Positions 32,307 through 40,426 of a stretch of 64,000 nucleotides of DNA are shown here, piece after piece. This DNA is from Alphaproteobacteria bacterium (lineage in GTDB: Bacteria > Pseudomonadota > Alphaproteobacteria > Micavibrionales > UBA2020), in assembly GCA_016794125.1 (NCBI GenBank), contig JAEUKT010000004.1, forward strand, positions 383,460-447,459, written 5' to 3'. A program made the translations under genes and the position numbers. The notes beneath the pieces were generated by a model. The model searched no databases. It saw only the letters and a list, made by a program, of their open reading frames with translations, and had not been told where the DNA came from. How positions within the stretch are numbered: position 1 is the first letter of the stretch; every line of letters starts with the position of its first letter.

Positions 32307-33323
32307 TTGATTCAGAAAAACTGGCAAGAGCTGATTAAACCCAACAAAGTTGATGTCAGCACCAACAAAGATCCCAACCGTTTTGGCACCGTCGTCGTCG
32401 AGCCGCTGGAACGCGGCTACGGCCTCACCGTCGGCAACGCGCTGCGCCGCGTCCTGCTGTCGTCGCTGCAGGGTGCTGCTGTCACCTCGATCAAGGTCGA
32501 TGGCGTTCTGCATGAATTCTCGTCCATCCCCGGCGTCCGCGAAGACGTGACGGACATCGTCCTGAACATCAAGTCGCTCGCGATCCGCATGAGCTCCGAT
32601 ACCCCGAAAAAACTCCGCCTCGTGGCCGAAGGCCCGCTGGAAGTCAAAGCAGGCATGATCGAAACGACCGGCGACATCGAAATCGTCAACCCCGACCTCG
32701 TGATCTGCACGCTGGGCGACAAGGCGAAACTGTCGATGGAACTGACCGTCGCAAACGGCAAGGGCTATCGCCCCGCCGCGCAGAACCGCACCGAAGACGC
32801 GCCCATCGGCATGATCCCGGTCGACAGCATCTTCTCGCCGATCCGCCGCATTTCGTACAAGGTTGAAGACACCCGCGTCGGCCAGATCACCGACTACGAT
32901 AAACTCACCCTTGATGTCGAAACCAACGGCACGATCAAGCCGGAAGACGCAGTCGCATTCGCGGCGCGCATCCTGCAAGACCAGCTGCAGGTGTTCGTGA
33001 ACTTCCAGGAGCCGACTTCGGTTGCCAAGGAAGAGGCGAAAGACGAACTGCCCTTCAGCCGCCACCTGCTCCGCAAAGTGGAAGAGCTGGAACTGTCCGT
33101 CCGTTCGGCAAACTGCCTGAAAAACGACAACATCGTTTACATCGGCGATCTCGTCCAGAAAACCGAAGCCGACATGCTGCGCACCCCGAACTTCGGCCGC
33201 AAGTCGCTCAACGAGATCAAGGAAGTGCTCACCAACATGGGCCTCCATCTCGGCATGAAGGTCGAAGGCTGGCCGCCCGAAAACATCGAAGACCTGGCGA
33301 AAAAACTCGAAGATCCGTTTTAA
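32307..33323 (+). CDS. rpoA: DNA-directed RNA polymerase subunit alpha
   Basis: The 338-residue alpha subunit has the N-terminal dimerisation domain ([20 protein letters not shown]) and a C-terminal domain with [20 protein letters not shown] and [17 protein letters not shown]. The start is taken as TTG at 32307 ([15 protein letters not shown]): it gives the normal alphaproteobacterial N-terminus and follows AAAGGGGAAGACC. A frame open to 32256 would add 17 unlikely residues. The TTG start may reduce alpha synthesis relative to the ribosomal proteins around it. Confidence 0.97.
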   Translation: MIQKNWQELIKPNKVDVSTNKDPNRFGTVVVEPLERGYGLTVGNALRRVLLSSLQGAAVTSIKVDGVLHEFSSIPGVREDVTDIVLNIKSLAIRMSSDTPKKLRLVAEGPLEVKAGMIETTGDIEIVNPDLVICTLGDKAKLSMELTVANGKGYRPAAQNRTEDAPIGMIPVDSIFSPIRRISYKVEDTRVGQITDYDKLTLDVETNGTIKPEDAVAFAARILQDQLQVFVNFQEPTSVAKEEAKDELPFSRHLLRKVEELELSVRSANCLKNDNIVYIGDLVQKTEADMLRTPNFGRKSLNEIKEVLTNMGLHLGMKVEGWPPENIEDLAKKLEDPF

Positions 33324-33395
33324 CGCCTGATACCAAAGCCGGGGATTGTCCCCGCAAGCGATACTGCTGAATACAGGGTATTGCTCATACTGATC

Positions 33396-33413
33396 CGCTT
33401 CGTGCGCGAAGCG
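33396..33413 (+). promoter_or_regulatory. rpoA-rplQ intercistronic hairpin
   Basis: CGCTTCG (33396-33402), loop TGCG, CGAAGCG (33407-33413): a perfect 7-bp stem just before the AAGGAG of rplQ. A smaller GGGGA-TTG-TCCCC hairpin stands at 33343-33355. There is no U-tract. Confidence 0.5.
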
Positions 33414-33435
33414 ACAACTTGAAGGAGACTGCACC

Positions 33436-33891
33436 ATGCGTCATGGTAAATCCGGCCGTAAACTCGGCGTCAAAACCCAACACCGTCATGCGATGTTCGC
33501 GAACATGGCTGCGGCGCTCATCAAGCATGAGCAAATCGAAACCACCCTGCCCAAGGCAAAAGAACTGCGCGCCGTTGTTGACAAGCTGATCACGCTTGGC
33601 AAAAAAGGCGGCCTTGCAAACCGCCGCCTCGCGATGTCCCGCCTGCGCGACGAAACGCAAGTCAAGAAACTGTTCGACGTTCTGGGCAAGCGTTATGCTG
33701 ACCGCAACGGCGGCTACACCCGCGTGCTGAAAGCCGGCTTCCGCCATGGCGACAACGCGGCTGTTGCGTTCATCGAACTGGTCGATCGCGACCGTTCGGC
33801 AAAAGGCAAAGACAGCGGCCAGGCTGAATCGGCATCCCCGATTGAAGCTCCCGTCGAAGCGAAAAAGCCCCGCGCCAAGAAAAAGGCATAA
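33436..33891 (+). CDS. rplQ: 50S ribosomal protein L17 with C-terminal extension
   Basis: L17 lies near the tunnel exit. The core [20 protein letters not shown] to [14 protein letters not shown] ends near residue 116. The last 35 residues ([20 protein letters not shown]) are a low-complexity tail. It is the last gene of the alpha unit, followed by two terminator hairpins. Confidence 0.98.
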   Translation: MRHGKSGRKLGVKTQHRHAMFANMAAALIKHEQIETTLPKAKELRAVVDKLITLGKKGGLANRRLAMSRLRDETQVKKLFDVLGKRYADRNGGYTRVLKAGFRHGDNAAVAFIELVDRDRSAKGKDSGQAESASPIEAPVEAKKPRAKKKA

Positions 33892-33921
33892 GCTGGCTAA
33901 AACGCTTTTGTTAAGCTATAT

Positions 33922-33958
33922 AAAAAGGGCGGGGACCGCAGGGTTTCCCGCCCTTTTT
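33922..33958 (+). terminator. Intrinsic terminator after rplQ
   Basis: AAAAAGGGCGGG (33922-33933) pairs perfectly with CCCGCCCTTTTT (33947-33958). It starts 30 bases after the rplQ stop and closes the ribosomal supercluster. Confidence 0.9.
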
Positions 33959-33966
33959 ACGTCCTT

Positions 33967-33993
33967 CTTTCAGGCCGCCTGAAGGCGCTTTTT
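33967..33993 (+). terminator. Second terminator-like hairpin directly before htrA
   Basis: CTTTCAGG (33967-33974), loop CCG, CCTGAAGG (33978-33985), followed by CGCTTTTT to 33993. The htrA ribosome-binding site AAAGGAG begins two bases later, so there is no room for a separate promoter between this hairpin and the gene. Confidence 0.55.
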
Positions 33994-34009
33994 AAAAGGA
34001 GAAAACCCC

Positions 34010-35410
34010 TTGTTCCGCTATATCGCCGCCCTGTTGATTGCCCTGTTCGCCGCACCTGCGCCTGTTCCCGCTATGGCCGATGTGCCGCAATCCGTACAGC
34101 AGATGCAGCTTAGCTTCGCCCCCATCGTGAAGCGCAGCAGCCCCGCAGTCGTGAACATCTATACCAAGCGCGTGGTCAAGGAACGCGCCATGTTCAGCCC
34201 CTTCATGAACGACCCGTTCTTCGGCCAGCTGGGGCTTGGCCTGATGGGGCCCATGCGCGACCGCGTGGAAAGTGCTCTGGGTTCCGGCGTGATCGTCGAT
34301 GCGTCGGGGCAGGTGGCCACCAATACCCATGTCATCAACGGCGCGTCCGAAATCAGCGTCGTCACCGCCGACGGCCGCGAATTCGAGGCCGAAGTCGCGC
34401 TGAACGACGAAAAGACCGACCTTGCCATCCTGCGCATCAAGCCGCGCGGCGCGCCGCTGCCCGCGTTGCCCCTTGGCGACAGCGACGCGGTCGAGGTGGG
34501 CGATCTGGTGCTGGCCATCGGCAACCCCTTTGGCGTGGGGCAGACGGTCACCAGCGGCATCATTTCCGCCGTCGCCCGCACCGGCATGGGCAAGACCGAT
34601 TACGGCTATTACATCCAGACCGACGCCGCCATCAACCCCGGCAATTCCGGCGGCGCATTGGTCGATATGCAGGGCCGCCTGATCGGCATCAACAGCATGA
34701 TCTTCTCCCGCTCCGGCGGGTCATTGGGCATCGGCTTCGCCATTCCCGCCAGTATGGTGAAAAGCGTGATGTACGCCGCCAGCCACGGAGGCAAGATCGT
34801 GCGCGCATGGTCGGGCTTGCAGGCACAACCCATGCTGCCCGATATGACCGAACATCTGGGCCTGCCCACCGCCGGCGGCGCGCTGATCAAAAGCGTGAAC
34901 CCCATCGGCCCCGCATCCCGCGCGGGTATCAAGACGGGTGACGTGATCACCGCTATCGACGGCCGCACCATTCAGGATCCCGAAGCGCTGCGCTTCCGCC
35001 TTGCGACCGTCGCCATCGGCACGCCTGTAAAAATCTCGCTGTGGCGTGACGGTAAAATGACCGATGTGACGATGAAGACCGAAGCGCCGCCGGAAAAACC
35101 CGCCGCCGATACCAGCACGCTTCAGGGGCGCAACCCGCTGTCGGGCGCGACCGTCGCCAATATCTCCCCCGCCATCGTCGAGGAAATCGGCGACCTGACG
35201 CAGGATATGGGCGTCGTCATCATGAAGGCCGAAAGCGGCAACGCAAAGCAACTGGGCCTGACGCGCGGCGACGTTATCCTGTCCGTCAACGGCGATACCA
35301 TCGGCAATGTGCAGGACCTGAAAGACGTATTAAAAACCGCGCAGACACAACGCTGGATGATCCAGATCCTGCGCGGCGACAAGGTCTCCAACCTGATGAT
35401 CACGCTGTAA
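34010..35410 (+). CDS. Periplasmic serine protease of the DegP/HtrA family
   Basis: The 466-residue protein has a signal peptide ending near AMA-DVP (residues 21-25), a trypsin-like domain with catalytic H107 (TNTHVING), D137 (KTDLAIL) and S213 (NPGNSGGAL), and two PDZ domains (about 255-345 and 375-465). This is the layout of proteases that degrade misfolded envelope proteins. Translation starts at TTG 34010 after AAAGGAG; no better ATG exists. It is the first of six tightly packed genes, with rarA starting two bases after its stop. It could equally be called DegQ/MucD-like; the exact paralogue is not resolved. Confidence 0.95.
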   Translation: MFRYIAALLIALFAAPAPVPAMADVPQSVQQMQLSFAPIVKRSSPAVVNIYTKRVVKERAMFSPFMNDPFFGQLGLGLMGPMRDRVESALGSGVIVDASGQVATNTHVINGASEISVVTADGREFEAEVALNDEKTDLAILRIKPRGAPLPALPLGDSDAVEVGDLVLAIGNPFGVGQTVTSGIISAVARTGMGKTDYGYYIQTDAAINPGNSGGALVDMQGRLIGINSMIFSRSGGSLGIGFAIPASMVKSVMYAASHGGKIVRAWSGLQAQPMLPDMTEHLGLPTAGGALIKSVNPIGPASRAGIKTGDVITAIDGRTIQDPEALRFRLATVAIGTPVKISLWRDGKMTDVTMKTEAPPEKPAADTSTLQGRNPLSGATVANISPAIVEEIGDLTQDMGVVIMKAESGNAKQLGLTRGDVILSVNGDTIGNVQDLKDVLKTAQTQRWMIQILRGDKVSNLMITL

Positions 35411-35412
35411 GC

Positions 35413-36732
35413 ATGAGCAACCTGTTCGACATCCCTTACGAGAAAGAAGCCGGAAAGGAAGCGCCGCGCCCCTTGGCCGACCTCCTGCGTCCGCAAAATC
35501 TTTCCGAAGTGATGGGGCAGGATCATTTGCTGAAGGATGATGGCCCGCTCGCCCGCATGGTGGAGCAGGGGCGCATCACATCCCTCATCTTCTGGGGGCC
35601 GCCCGGCTGCGGCAAAACCACGCTCGCCCGCCTGCTGGCGCATCATACCGAACTGCATTTCGAGGCGATTTCCGCCGTCTTCACCGGCGTTGCGGATCTG
35701 CGCAAAGTATTCGAATCCGCGCTGCACCGCCGCCGCCTTGGCCGTGGCACGCTGCTGTTTGTGGACGAGATTCACCGTTTCAACAAATCGCAGCAGGACG
35801 CATTCCTGCCCTATGTCGAAGACGGCACGATCACGCTTGTCGGGGCGACCACCGAAAACCCGTCGTTTGAACTTAACGGCGCATTGCTCTCGCGCTCTCA
35901 AGTATTGGTGCTGAAGCGCCTTGATGAAACCGCGCTCGAACAGCTCCTGCAGCGCGCCGAACATACCATGCAGCGCCCGCTGCCCCTGATGCCCGAAGCG
36001 CGCACCGCGCTCATTCACATGGCGGATGGAGACGGCCGCTATCTCCTCAACCTCGCCGAGCAGATTTTCAACCTGCACAAAAAAGGCATGCTGGATGTGG
36101 ACGGTCTTGCGAAAATCGTCCAGAAACGCGCGCCCCTGTACGACAAGGCGCAGGAAAGCCATTACAACCTCATCTCCGCTCTGCACAAATCCGTGCGCGG
36201 GTCGGATGCCGATGCCGCGCTGTACTGGTTCTGCCGCATGCTGGAAGGCGGCGAAGACCCGCGTTATATCGCCCGCCGCATGGTGCGCATGGCAACCGAA
36301 GATATTGGCCTTGCCGAACCGCAGGCGCTGCCCATGACGCTCGCCGCATCCGAAACCTATGAACGCCTTGGTTCGCCCGAAGGCGAATTGGCGCTCGCGC
36401 AGGCGCTCATCTTCCTTGCGACCGCGCCCAAATCGAACGCCGCCTATATGGCCTATAACAACGCACGCGCACTGGCCAAGGAAACCGGATCGCTGATGCC
36501 GCCCAAACACATCCTGAATGCCCCCACCAAGCTGATGAAGAATATCGGCTACGGCGCGGGCTATGATTACGACCACAACACGCCCGAAGGCTTCAGCGGC
36601 CAGAATTACTTCCCCGACGGCATCCCGCGCGAACAGTTCTACCAGCCGGTTGAACGCGGGTTTGAACGCGACCTGAAAAAACGCCTCGAATACTGGCAAA
36701 AACTGCGCGACGAGAAAGGCGGCAAGGAATGA
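35413..36732 (+). CDS. rarA: Replication-associated recombination protein A
   Basis: The 439-residue AAA+ ATPase of the RarA/MgsA/WRNIP1 family acts at stalled replication forks. It shows Walker A GPPGCGKTT, Walker B LLFVDEIHRFNKSQQDAFLP, sensor GATTENPSFELNGALLSR, and the C-terminal oligomerisation region YGAGYDYDHNTPEGFSGQNYFPDG. Its stop overlaps crcB by four bases (ATGA). Confidence 0.97.
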   Translation: MSNLFDIPYEKEAGKEAPRPLADLLRPQNLSEVMGQDHLLKDDGPLARMVEQGRITSLIFWGPPGCGKTTLARLLAHHTELHFEAISAVFTGVADLRKVFESALHRRRLGRGTLLFVDEIHRFNKSQQDAFLPYVEDGTITLVGATTENPSFELNGALLSRSQVLVLKRLDETALEQLLQRAEHTMQRPLPLMPEARTALIHMADGDGRYLLNLAEQIFNLHKKGMLDVDGLAKIVQKRAPLYDKAQESHYNLISALHKSVRGSDADAALYWFCRMLEGGEDPRYIARRMVRMATEDIGLAEPQALPMTLAASETYERLGSPEGELALAQALIFLATAPKSNAAYMAYNNARALAKETGSLMPPKHILNAPTKLMKNIGYGAGYDYDHNTPEGFSGQNYFPDGIPREQFYQPVERGFERDLKKRLEYWQKLRDEKGGKE

Positions 36733-37109
36733 ATGTGCTGATCGCAATATTCCTCGGCGGCGGTTTCGGCGCGGTCATGCGCCATTACAGCATCCTTGCC
36801 GCACGCGGGCTGTTCGGCGATGCGTTTCCTTATGGCACGCTGTTCGTGAACGTACTGGGCAGCCTTGTCATCGGCATCATCATGGAAACGGCGGCGCAGA
36901 AATCGAATATTCCGGCGCCTGTGCAGGCCTTGCTGGTGACCGGTTTCCTTGGCGGTTTCACCACCTTTTCCGCCTTTTCATTCGATGTCTATAAGCTTGC
37001 CAATACCGGGCAGGCGGTTCAGGCGGCGGCCTATGTCGCGGCCTCCGTGTTTCTGTCGCTGCTGGCGGTGTTTGCCGGCGCGTATCTGGTCAAAGGATTG
37101 TCAGCATGA
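36729..37109 (+). CDS. crcB: Fluoride ion channel Fluc
   Basis: The 126-residue protein has four membrane helices and the family motifs GGGFGAVMRHY, GTLFVNVLGSLVIG and GFLGGFTTFSAFSFD (the Phe-box and Na-binding turn). It works as an antiparallel dimer exporting fluoride. Only one crcB gene is present, and no fluoride riboswitch is seen because the gene is buried in an operon, overlapping both rarA and rluC by four bases. Expression is therefore probably constitutive with the operon. Confidence 0.96.
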   Translation: MNVLIAIFLGGGFGAVMRHYSILAARGLFGDAFPYGTLFVNVLGSLVIGIIMETAAQKSNIPAPVQALLVTGFLGGFTTFSAFSFDVYKLANTGQAVQAAAYVAASVFLSLLAVFAGAYLVKGLSA

Positions 37110-38086
37110 GCGAAGGCGTTATCATTTCCGAGGACGATGACGGCCAGCGCCTCGACCGCTGGCTGAAAAAGCATTACCCCGATTTCGCCTTCGGCCAGCT
37201 GCAGAAAATCCTGCGCACCGGCCAGCTGCGCGTCGATGGCAAGCGCGCCAAGGGCGAAACGCGCCTTGTGAAGGGGCAGACCATCCGCATCCCGCCGCAG
37301 CTGCTGGCACCCGCGCCGGAGCGCAAGAAAGGCCTGTCGCCGCGCGATATCGATTTCATCAAATCGCTGGTCATTTACAAAGACCAGCATGTGATGGCGC
37401 TGAACAAACCGTCCGGCCTCGCGGTGCAGGGAGGCTCAAAGATCGAACGCCATGTCGATGGCCTGCTGGACGGGTTGAAGGACAGCGAAGACGCGCCGCG
37501 CCCGCGCCTTGTCCACCGCCTTGACCGCGACACATCGGGCGTGCTGCTGCTGGCGCGCACGACGCTGGCGGCGCAGATGCTGGGCGACCAGTTCAAGGGA
37601 CGCGACATCCGCAAATATTACTGGGCCGTCACATCGCCGGCGCCCGCACAGCATCAGGGCAAGATTACCGTTCCGCTGGCAAAACGCGACGCCGGCGGCG
37701 GCGAACGCGTGATGGCGGCGGACGAGGAAGACGGAAAATCCGCGCTCACCTATTACCAGGTCATGGAAACGGTCGGCGACAAGCTTGCCTGGGTCGCTTT
37801 CTGGCCGCGCACGGGCCGCACGCACCAGATCCGCGTCCACGCGCTTGAAATCGGCTGCCCGCTGCTGGGCGATTATAAATACGAGGAACAGCAGGCGTTT
37901 CTGGCAGAAAACCCCAACCTGCCGCGCACGCTGCACCTGCATGCGCGCCGCATTATCCTGCCCCATCCGGTGACCGGCAAAACGCTCGACATCACCGCGC
38001 CCCTCGATCCCGAAATGAAGAAGACGTTCAAATATTTCGGCTTCAACGCCGACGATAAATCCGATCCTTTCGACATACTGGATTAA
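37106..38086 (+). CDS. rluC: 23S rRNA pseudouridine synthase, RluA family (RluC-type)
   Basis: The 326-residue enzyme has an N-terminal S4 RNA-binding domain (about 12-70, RLDRWLKKHYPDFAFGQLQK) and the catalytic motif HRLDRDTSGVLLLARTTLAA with the essential Asp. The motif GRTHQIRVHALEIGCPLLGD follows. The domain layout fits RluC, which modifies helix-39/90-region uridines of 23S rRNA in E. coli; RluC versus RluD specificity cannot be proven from sequence. Its start overlaps crcB. Confidence 0.93.
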   Translation: MSEGVIISEDDDGQRLDRWLKKHYPDFAFGQLQKILRTGQLRVDGKRAKGETRLVKGQTIRIPPQLLAPAPERKKGLSPRDIDFIKSLVIYKDQHVMALNKPSGLAVQGGSKIERHVDGLLDGLKDSEDAPRPRLVHRLDRDTSGVLLLARTTLAAQMLGDQFKGRDIRKYYWAVTSPAPAQHQGKITVPLAKRDAGGGERVMAADEEDGKSALTYYQVMETVGDKLAWVAFWPRTGRTHQIRVHALEIGCPLLGDYKYEEQQAFLAENPNLPRTLHLHARRIILPHPVTGKTLDITAPLDPEMKKTFKYFGFNADDKSDPFDILD

Positions 38087-38090
38087 TCCC

Positions 38091-39215
38091 ATGACGGAAA
38101 CCGAAACGCCGCCAGTTGCAACGACCGACAACAACCGCCTGCCCAAACCCGTGCGCATCCTGCTGAAGATGATCATGTGGCTGGGCGTTTTTGCGACGAT
38201 TTTCTGGGTCGGCATGTCTGTCCTGCTGCATGTTTACCTGCGCGCGCCGTTTGAAATGTATGCGGCGGGGTTCTTCCAGCAGCCTGTGCGCATTTTTGGC
38301 GGCGTGCGGCTGGGCACCGACCTTGCCAAGCCTTCCGTCGTCGTCTCCGACATCGTCGTGGGGCAAAACCCTAACGACATCAAAACCGCCAGCATCATCC
38401 TTAGCCGTTTCGAGGCGGGGCTGCCGTGGCAGAAAATCCCCGAAGGCAAGGAATCCACCATATCCTACTTCGTGAAGGCCGAAGGCCTGCGCCTCGAGGG
38501 CAAAAATTACGGCGACTACGAAATCCCCTTTACCGCGCTGCCGGGCGGCGACGCGGAAATCCGCGGGCTGCACGGCAAGATCGACGATGCCGAAATCACC
38601 GGCGACCTGTTCAAGACCGGCGCGTCGCTGCGCGCCGATCTTGCCGCCAAACAGATCGATTACGGCCAGATCGCCGAAGGCGGCAAGGGCGGGCAGATGA
38701 CCGCCAAGCTTGACCTTGTCGCGCAGGTGCAGGATCAGGTGCCCATGGTGCTGTCGACCACTGCCGGCCATGCCGTGTTTATCGGCGGCACGGGCGCGAT
38801 TGCGGGCAACGCCCTGAAATTCTGGGGCGGCGACGTGTTCAACGCGATGGGTTCAAAAGAAACCGTCATCAATTGCGTGGGCGCCGATTTCGCGATCGAG
38901 GGCGGCATCGCAAAATCCCGCGCCGTCGTGATCGACACCGAAGACGCGACCATCTACGGCGAAGGCGAAATCGATTTCGTGCGCCAGCTGATCAATATGC
39001 GCTTCACGCCCGCGCCAAAAAAATCGACGCTTCTGACCATCACCACGCCGATCCTGATGACCGGCCCGTTCGATGGCATGGCGGTTACCCCGGAAGCCAA
39101 TACCATCGGCGCGCTGTTCAACGGCGGCACCGCATCGGGCGTGAAACAACCGCCGCTGACCCCTGCCGAAAACGGCGGCAATGCTTGCACCGCCTATGTG
39201 GAGGCGCGTAAATGA
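38091..39215 (+). CDS. AsmA-like C-terminal domain membrane protein
   Basis: The 374-residue protein has a single N-terminal membrane helix (about 23-48) and a large periplasmic part. Near its end it shows the AsmA signature NCVGADFAIEGGIAKSRAVV followed by IDTEDATIYGEGEIDF and MRFTPAPKK. AsmA-like proteins are beta-groove proteins linked to phospholipid transport or outer-membrane assembly. The protein is much shorter than full AsmA (about 600 residues), so it is either a compact paralogue or a truncated form. It starts four bases after rluC and overlaps the ATP12 gene by four bases. Confidence 0.75.
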   Translation: MTETETPPVATTDNNRLPKPVRILLKMIMWLGVFATIFWVGMSVLLHVYLRAPFEMYAAGFFQQPVRIFGGVRLGTDLAKPSVVVSDIVVGQNPNDIKTASIILSRFEAGLPWQKIPEGKESTISYFVKAEGLRLEGKNYGDYEIPFTALPGGDAEIRGLHGKIDDAEITGDLFKTGASLRADLAAKQIDYGQIAEGGKGGQMTAKLDLVAQVQDQVPMVLSTTAGHAVFIGGTGAIAGNALKFWGGDVFNAMGSKETVINCVGADFAIEGGIAKSRAVVIDTEDATIYGEGEIDFVRQLINMRFTPAPKKSTLLTITTPILMTGPFDGMAVTPEANTIGALFNGGTASGVKQPPLTPAENGGNACTAYVEARK

Positions 39216-39916
39216 AGCGTTTTTATAAAACCGCCGAAGCCGGCACCGCCCCCGGCGGCTACGTCATCCGTCTCGACGGCAAGACCGTCAAATCGGTCAT
39301 GCAGCACAGCCTGATCTTTGCCAGCAAGGAACTTGCCGATGCGATTGCCGCCGAATGGCAGGCGCAAACCGGCGATATCGTGCCGGGTTCCATGCCGCTG
39401 ATGCAGCTGGCCAATACCATGACCGACAAATCATCCGGCCCCGACCGGCAGGCGATGAATGTCGAACTTTTGAAATACGGCGCGTCCGACCTGATCTGCT
39501 ATTTCGCCGCCACCCCCGCCGACCTGATTGCGCGGCAGGAACAGCTTTGGCTGCCGCTGCTCAAATGGCTCGCGGATACGCATGGCATCGTGCTGGAACG
39601 CGTCGACGGCATCCGGTATCACAACCAGCCGCCGGAATCGCTGGAACGCCTGAATGCGCTGCTGATCGCCATGCCGCCCGCCGAATTCACGGTGGCGCAG
39701 GTGACGACCGCGCTGACGGGATCGGTCGTGATCGCGCTCGCCGTCGCCGACGGGTATCTGGATGCTGAATCCGCCCATGCGGCCGCCTGCGTCGATGAAA
39801 TCTACCAGCTGGAAAAATGGGGCGAGGATATGGTCGCCCGCAAACGGCTCGACAATATCCGCTTTGAACTGAACGCGATCGAAAAATTCCGCGACCTGAT
39901 TAAATCCAGCTCATGA
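39212..39916 (+). CDS. ATP12-type F1-ATPase assembly chaperone
   Basis: The 234-residue protein matches the ATP12 family, which in mitochondria chaperones the F1 alpha subunit; alphaproteobacteria carry the bacterial homologue. It begins MKRFYKTAEA with the RLDGKTVKS strand, then AIAAEWQAQTGDIVPGSMPLMQLANTM, LICYFAATP and YQLEKWGED. It ends the six-gene operon. Its last 17 bases overlap the convergent membrane protein gene. Confidence 0.9.
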   Translation: MKRFYKTAEAGTAPGGYVIRLDGKTVKSVMQHSLIFASKELADAIAAEWQAQTGDIVPGSMPLMQLANTMTDKSSGPDRQAMNVELLKYGASDLICYFAATPADLIARQEQLWLPLLKWLADTHGIVLERVDGIRYHNQPPESLERLNALLIAMPPAEFTVAQVTTALTGSVVIALAVADGYLDAESAHAAACVDEIYQLEKWGEDMVARKRLDNIRFELNAIEKFRDLIKSSS

Positions 39917-40424
39917 CGTTGGGGATGCCCTTGCCGATCGACAGGCGTTTCCAGCCGTAATAGCAGCGCCAGAACCACCAGATGACAAAGGGCGCAAAGC
40001 AGACCAGCGATGTCGTGACGATCAGCGTATGGTTTGCGGCCATCACGTCCTGTATCGCTTTTTCCATCGTGCCTTCGCCGGTTGAAAATGCTTCGGCCAT
40101 CGCGGCCATGTTCATTTTCCAGACCAGAACGCCCGTCACCAGCACGCTCAGGATCGGCGCATAAACCGCGCCGCCGATCCAGAAAGTGCGGATCAGCCAT
40201 TGCAGGTGGTTCGCATACAGCGTGCCCTTAGCTTTTTTGCGCTCCATATAGGCAAGGATGATGCCCGCCGTCAGCGCCGCCGTGCCCAGCAGGATTGTCG
40301 TCAGGTTGATGAATTGCAAAACCATCGATGCCGCGAAAATGCCGTAGAGCATCCGGCATAATTTCAGCTGTTCGGCTTCCTGCGCGCCGGGCGTGGCTAT
40401 TTCGGGTGTGTTCGTGTCGGTCAT
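39900..40424 (-). CDS. Small polytopic membrane protein, DUF4870-like
   Basis: The 174-residue protein has four predicted membrane helices (about 22-42, 42-60, 80-103 and 132-152), a NHLQWLIRTFWIGGAVY segment and a WRCYYGWKRLSIGKGIPN tail, resembling the DUF4870 group. The function is unknown. It lies three bases after mutL on the same strand and is probably co-transcribed with it; its 3' end overlaps the ATP12 gene tail to tail. Confidence 0.7.
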   Translation of the reverse strand: MTDTNTPEIATPGAQEAEQLKLCRMLYGIFAASMVLQFINLTTILLGTAALTAGIILAYMERKKAKGTLYANHLQWLIRTFWIGGAVYAPILSVLVTGVLVWKMNMAAMAEAFSTGEGTMEKAIQDVMAANHTLIVTTSLVCFAPFVIWWFWRCYYGWKRLSIGKGIPNVMSWI

Positions 40425-40426
40425 GG

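Noticed and set aside
36650-36730. A fluoride riboswitch before crcB
   Set aside because: crcB starts inside the end of rarA, so there is no untranslated leader to hold one.
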